Source of the DNA: an uncultured bacterium
GTDB lineage: Bacteria > Cyanobacteriota > Vampirovibrionia > Gastranaerophilales > Gastranaerophilaceae
DNA: 64,000 nt
Reading direction: 5' to 3'
NCBI GenBank assembly: GCA_900553895.1
Contig: USFB01000007.1
Coordinates: 1 to 64,000 of the forward strand
The translations under genes were made by a program, and so were the position numbers. The notes below the pieces were generated by a model. That model was not told the DNA's origin. It worked only from the letters and a program-made list of their open reading frames with translations, and searched no databases. This document shows, piece by piece, positions 60,461-64,000 of this stretch (position 1 is the stretch's first letter; every line of letters starts with the position of its first letter).

Positions 60461-62449
60461 ATGAGCAAATATTTATTGGAAGTAGGTGTTGAAGAATTAC
60501 CATACAAGTTTATTCCGATGGCGATTTCTCAACTTAAAGTTGGTTTTGAAACATTTTTGAAAAATAGTAACGTAGAGTTTGGCGATGTTAAAGTTATGGC
60601 GACACCAAGACGTTTGGCTGTGATTGTTAGTGGATTGGCAGCTTCTCAACCAGATGTTGAAAAAGTTGTTAAAGGCCCTATTGCTAAGGTCGCTTTTGAT
60701 GAAAACAAAAACTTGACTAAGGCAGGCGAAGGTTTTGCTAAGAAAAACGGTGTTAGCGCGGATGAACTTTATGTAGAGAATGATTACCTTTATGCGAAGA
60801 TTTCTATTAAGGGTAAAAACACAAAAGATTTGTTGCAAGAAAATGTTCCTGTGATTTTTTCTAAGTTGCAAGGCCCTCACTTTATGAGATGGGGAAATAA
60901 TGATGTTAAGTTTTCTCGTCCTATCCGTTGGGTACTTTCAATTTTGGACGGTGAAGAAGTTAAGATTAGAATAATTGATAAAGATTCTTCTAATATGACT
61001 AACGGTCATAGATTTTCTACTCAGAATATCGTTATCAATAATCCTGATGAATATGTTCAAAAATTACGTGATGCTAAAGTTATTGTTGACCAAGACGAAA
61101 GAAGAGCTAAGATTGTTGAACTTACTAAGGCTGAGGCTGATAAGTTAGATGCTGTAACTAAAATTTCGGATGATTTACTGGAAGAAGTTACTTTTATTTG
61201 CGAATACCCTGTGGCTGTAACTTGTAACTTTGATGAGGCATTTCTTACTATTCCTCAAGAAGTTGCTGTTACCGTTATGGAAACTCATCAGAGATATTTT
61301 GCGCTTTATACTAAGGATGGCAAATTGATTAATAAATTTGTTACGATAACTAATTATATCGGTAATGAATTTGAAAATATTAAGGCAGGTAACTTGCGTG
61401 TAATTAAGGCTAGACTTGATGATGCGGTATTCTTCTTTAATGAAGATACTAAAAAACCGCTTGAAGCTTATGTAGAAAACTTGAAGGGCATGACTTTCCA
61501 AAAAGGTATGGGTTCTGTTTATGATAAAACTCAAAGAATTGTAAAACTTTCAGAAAAAGTTGCTAGCGAACTTGGAGTTAATAAACCTTCTATTAAGAGA
61601 ACTGCAGAACTTTGCAAAGCTGATTTAGCTACAAACCTTGTGTTTGAATTTACTGAACTTCAAGGCTTTATCGGTGCGGATTACGCTAGAGTAAGTGGCG
61701 AAGAAGTTGGTGTTCAAGAAGGTATTAAGGAACATTATTTTCCATTGAATGCTGATTCTGAAACGGCTAAGAGCATTGAAGGTCAAGTGGTTGGTATTGC
61801 GGATAAGATGGATACAATTTGCGCTGTGTTTGCTGCAGGTAAAAAACCTACGGGCTCATCTGACCCTCTTGGTGTAAGACGTGCAGCTTTGGGTGTTATC
61901 AAGACTGTTTTAGAACATGGTTTGAAATTGGATTTATCAAAACTTATTGATGAAACTTTGGCATTGTTGCCTGTTCAAGCGGATGTTAAAGCTGATGTTG
62001 AAGAATTTTTCGTTCAAAGATTAATTATTTTCTTAAATAACGATTACTCTAAGAATGTTTTAGAGGCATGCTCTTCTGTTAACCCTTGCAAAGACCTTTG
62101 CGATTATGTTGAAAGAGTTAAGGCTGTTTCAGGTGGAGTTGATGAAAAACTTCTTGAAAACGCAAACAGAGTTTTGAGAATTTTGAAAGAAGAAGCAGGA
62201 AATGTTGACGAAAACTTGTTTACGCTTGATGCTGAAAAAGACTTGTATAAGGCGGTTCAGGGTATTAAATTTGACGGAGATTATAAAAAATATTTAGCTG
62301 ATTTAACTCAAATTAATCCTGTTGTAACAAAATTCTTTGATGATGTTTTGGTAATGGATAAGGATGAAAAGGTGAAGAATAACAGACTTGCACTCTTGAA
62401 CACTTTGAAAAATAAGTATATAATATTAACAGACTTTTCTAAATTGTAA
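60461..62449 (+). CDS. glyS: Glycyl-tRNA synthetase beta subunit
   Basis: 662 residues; the beta chain of the alpha2beta2 enzyme that charges tRNA-Gly. Recognisable blocks: LLEVGVEELPYKFIP at the start, MATPRRLAVIVSGLA, KGPIAKVAFDENKNLTKAGE, MRWGNNDVKFSRPIRWVLSI, VMETHQRYFALYTKDGKL, and the anticodon-binding end (DPLGVRRAALGVIK, NPVVTKFFDDVLVM). The alpha-subunit gene glyQ is not adjacent; in cyanobacteria and relatives the two are also often apart. A small AGAAAAAAT hairpin with TTTTTTCT follows at 62466-62489 as a possible terminator. AUG follows GGAGAATG. Confidence 0.96.
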   Translation: MSKYLLEVGVEELPYKFIPMAISQLKVGFETFLKNSNVEFGDVKVMATPRRLAVIVSGLAASQPDVEKVVKGPIAKVAFDENKNLTKAGEGFAKKNGVSADELYVENDYLYAKISIKGKNTKDLLQENVPVIFSKLQGPHFMRWGNNDVKFSRPIRWVLSILDGEEVKIRIIDKDSSNMTNGHRFSTQNIVINNPDEYVQKLRDAKVIVDQDERRAKIVELTKAEADKLDAVTKISDDLLEEVTFICEYPVAVTCNFDEAFLTIPQEVAVTVMETHQRYFALYTKDGKLINKFVTITNYIGNEFENIKAGNLRVIKARLDDAVFFFNEDTKKPLEAYVENLKGMTFQKGMGSVYDKTQRIVKLSEKVASELGVNKPSIKRTAELCKADLATNLVFEFTELQGFIGADYARVSGEEVGVQEGIKEHYFPLNADSETAKSIEGQVVGIADKMDTICAVFAAGKKPTGSSDPLGVRRAALGVIKTVLEHGLKLDLSKLIDETLALLPVQADVKADVEEFFVQRLIIFLNNDYSKNVLEACSSVNPCKDLCDYVERVKAVSGGVDEKLLENANRVLRILKEEAGNVDENLFTLDAEKDLYKAVQGIKFDGDYKKYLADLTQINPVVTKFFDDVLVMDKDEKVKNNRLALLNTLKNKYIILTDFSKL

Positions 62450-62542
62450 AAAATTGTAACGAGTTAGAAAAAATGAGTCAATTTTTTCTTTTAGGAAACT
62501 TTATATAAATACAAAGTGAAGGTAGTAAATAAAGAGGTCGTT

Positions 62543-62842
62543 ATGTTCAACCTAAAATTTTTAAAGTCACTAAAACAAGTATTAGATTCAAGAACGAATT
62601 TATTAACATTTTCAAACGCTCAAAAACAAGCGAATGAAGATTATATTGCATCGCTCTCATCAACAGAGCTTAAAATAAAATCTGACGAACAAAGGCTGGA
62701 AGCAATGGTCAGACAACAATTAAAAGAAGAATTTCCGAATATTGAAAAGAGTTCTTCTTACGACTTATTGGTTGACGCAGTCATCCATAATTATAAGTCA
62801 AAACAGCTTCAGGCCACAGACAACGCCGAAATTAAAGAATAG
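62543..62842 (+). CDS. Hypothetical helical protein, 99 residues
   Basis: Starting MFNLKFLKSLKQVLDSRTNL, the protein is mostly charged helix (QKQANEDYIASLSSTELKIK, EAMVRQQLKEEFPNIEKSSS) and has no signal peptide. I chose the ATG at 62543 because AAGAGGT precedes it by 5 bases; an in-frame GTG nine codons earlier has no ribosome site. No family is recognised. A clear terminator follows, so it is a single-gene transcript or the end of the glyS one. Confidence 0.55.
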   Translation: MFNLKFLKSLKQVLDSRTNLLTFSNAQKQANEDYIASLSSTELKIKSDEQRLEAMVRQQLKEEFPNIEKSSSYDLLVDAVIHNYKSKQLQATDNAEIKE

Positions 62843-62864
62843 TTGTCAATTTTACTACACATAT

Positions 62865-62902
62865 AAAACCGCCATCAAATAGTTGATGGCGGTTTTGTTT
62901 TA
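62865..62902 (+). terminator. Rho-independent terminator
   Basis: AAAACCGCCATCAA and TTGATGGCGGTTTT around ATAG, followed by GTTTT. Confidence 0.9.
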
Positions 62903-63136
62903 TGATTTTGTGTTTTACTGAAAATCCACATTCAGGTGAAATGAACAAAAATCTAGGGTGTAATCTGCGTTAATTGAGTGACTGTAGTTCCCTCTTTCGG
63001 TGAAGCGTAGAAAGAAAAAGTATATCTATAATGTCTTGCTAATAACTTAATTTGTAACAAATTTTGTCTAAATCATTGACAAAATGTAATGTTTAATGTA
63101 TATTGCGTGTGTGTTTATTAGTGTGAGGATAAAATT

Positions 63137-63448
63137 ATGAAAGTAAGTGCTATTCAGGCTTGCCGTGTTAATGGTCAATTAAAATTAGCTAAAAATCGTA
63201 AATTAAGAGAAGATTTACCACCGGTTATTAACAGCAACCAAACTGATACGGTTTCATTTAAAGGTAAAGCGGCTGCGGGAGCAACTATTGGTGGACTTTT
63301 GGGTGCAGCTGCAATTACACTTTTATCGGGCGGTGCAGCTATTCCTCTTATTATAGGTGCTTACACTATTGGTGGTGCGGCGATTGGCGCAGGAGTTGGT
63401 GAAGCATTTAATGATAACAAAGATAATGACAACAAAAAAGAAGATTAA
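63137..63448 (+). CDS. Small glycine-zipper membrane protein with SFKG motif
   Basis: 103 residues: a basic start (VSAIQACRVNGQLKLAKNRK), the short motif DTVSFKG, then two Gly/Ala-rich hydrophobic helices (about 48-68 AAAGATIGGLLGAAAITLLS and 70-92 AIPLIIGAYTIGGAAIGAGV) and an Asp/Asn/Lys tail. Glycine-zipper pairs like this occur in outer-membrane and channel-type proteins. Function unknown. The start follows GTGAGGA at 7-8 bases. Confidence 0.65.
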   Translation: MKVSAIQACRVNGQLKLAKNRKLREDLPPVINSNQTDTVSFKGKAAAGATIGGLLGAAAITLLSGGAAIPLIIGAYTIGGAAIGAGVGEAFNDNKDNDNKKED

Positions 63449-63522
63449 TTCTGAAATTTTTGCCCATCTTTTTAGAAAAATAATTCCATGCTATAATCAA
63501 ACAAAAACCGGGAGAATTATTA

Positions 63523-64000
63523 ATGTTTAGCACTGATATTATTTATGAAGTAGTGACTTTTTCAATAGGTGACACAAAATCAGGGACAAAGATGGGCAAA
63601 TTGCAATTGAAAGATCCTAAAACTAATGAGTTTTTGAACTGCATTTTGTGGGAAGAAGCTCTAAATCGTATGGATTCTAAACTTTTCCGTTGCGGTAACC
63701 AACTTCGAATAGTTTCAGGTTCTTTTAATGAAAAATATAACAATTGTCTTGTGAATGTTCTTGAACTCATTAAAGAGGCTAAAACAGGTATAGACAAACA
63801 AGAGCAGGCCAGAGTTTATCAAGAATTGATGAATTACGCAAATAAAATTAAAGACGAAAAGTTGCGTAATTTTGTTATAAATATCTACGAAGATAACAAG
63901 GAAAAAATCCTGGTTTGTCCTGCTGCAAAAATGATGCACCACAATTACATCGGCGGTTTGATGATTCATACTTTGGAATGTTTGAAATATGCAGAAGTTA
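63523..64000 (+). CDS. Start of an OB-fold/HD-domain phosphohydrolase, YhaM-type 3'-5' exoribonuclease-like (runs off the right edge)
   Basis: 159 codons are visible from the ATG behind CGGGAG. The N-terminal 95 residues (STDIIYEVVTFSIGDTKSGT, LQLKDPKTNEFLNCILW) are an OB-fold like that of YhaM/CbpA 3'-5' exoribonucleases; then a helical stretch leads to the first HD-domain motif MHHNYIGGLMIHTLECLKYA, with metal-binding His residues. YhaM family proteins of Firmicutes have this order. The catalytic HD pair and C-terminus lie outside the window, so the call is tentative. Confidence 0.72.
   Translation, partial: MFSTDIIYEVVTFSIGDTKSGTKMGKLQLKDPKTNEFLNCILWEEALNRMDSKLFRCGNQLRIVSGSFNEKYNNCLVNVLELIKEAKTGIDKQEQARVYQELMNYANKIKDEKLRNFVINIYEDNKEKILVCPAAKMMHHNYIGGLMIHTLECLKYAEV

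Noticed and set aside
60497..60880. Leftward open frame of 127 codons over glyS
   Set aside because: It is an antisense shadow of a clear glyS gene with no start signals.

Overview
The window is AT-rich, gene-dense bacterial chromosome. The likely source is an anaerobic, fermentative, diderm bacterium of the non-photosynthetic cyanobacterial sister group (Melainabacteria / Vampirovibrionia, most like gut Gastranaerophilales). This rests on inference. An outer-membrane TpsB/FhaC-type barrel with a POTRA domain shows a diderm envelope. A cyanobacterial-style GH57 enzyme, a YqeG phosphatase, type IV pilus PilM-PilN-PilO proteins, a 'reverse' rubrerythrin and a ferredoxin-linked membrane complex, with no respiratory genes in view, fit that lineage. 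No rRNA, CRISPR array, replication origin or intact mobile element was seen.

Layout. 1-8.4 kb: a truncated gene, secA, a convergent GH57 enzyme, an IS30 transposase remnant, a U32 RNA-modification protein and yqeG. 8.5-11.7 kb: small secreted proteins, an orphan RelB/DinJ antitoxin, a sugar-binding lipoprotein without its transporter, and a two-gene membrane-peptide pair. 12-16.4 kb: a large SF1 helicase-nuclease, rpsO and a pseudopilin. 17-24.6 kb: a six-gene operon for a complex-I/Hyf-like membrane complex whose catalytic subunit has lost half of the Ni-Fe cysteine ligands, so it is probably an 'energy-converting hydrogenase-related' (Ehr-like) complex and not a hydrogenase. 24.8-32.8 kb: housekeeping genes (thioredoxin, exonuclease, rRNA methyltransferases, a TPR protein, primary sigma factor, nadA). 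32.8-40 kb: a PilM-PilN fusion plus PilO, an AbrB-like protein, a TpsB transporter and a divergent tail-anchored GH77-like protein. 40-44.4 kb: a lysozyme (GH108) remnant, initiator tRNA, and the tail of the spc ribosomal operon (rpsE-rpmD-rplO-secY). 44.5-51.3 kb: one gene for an approximately 2268-residue protein of unknown function with an alpha-solenoid. 51.3-64 kb: ogt, an orphan histidine kinase, a UvrA paralogue, rubrerythrin, a secreted TPR protein overlapping a dus gene, glyS, two small proteins and the start of an OB-fold/HD nuclease.

Intergenic spaces are filled with at least nine families of short, mostly palindromic dispersed repeats. They sit even inside essential operons and have spawned misleading open reading frames, including a false N-terminal extension of the sigma factor. 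Several starts were moved to the Met preceded by a good Shine-Dalgarno (GGAG/AGGA type) sequence. All function calls come from reading motifs by eye; no database search was possible.
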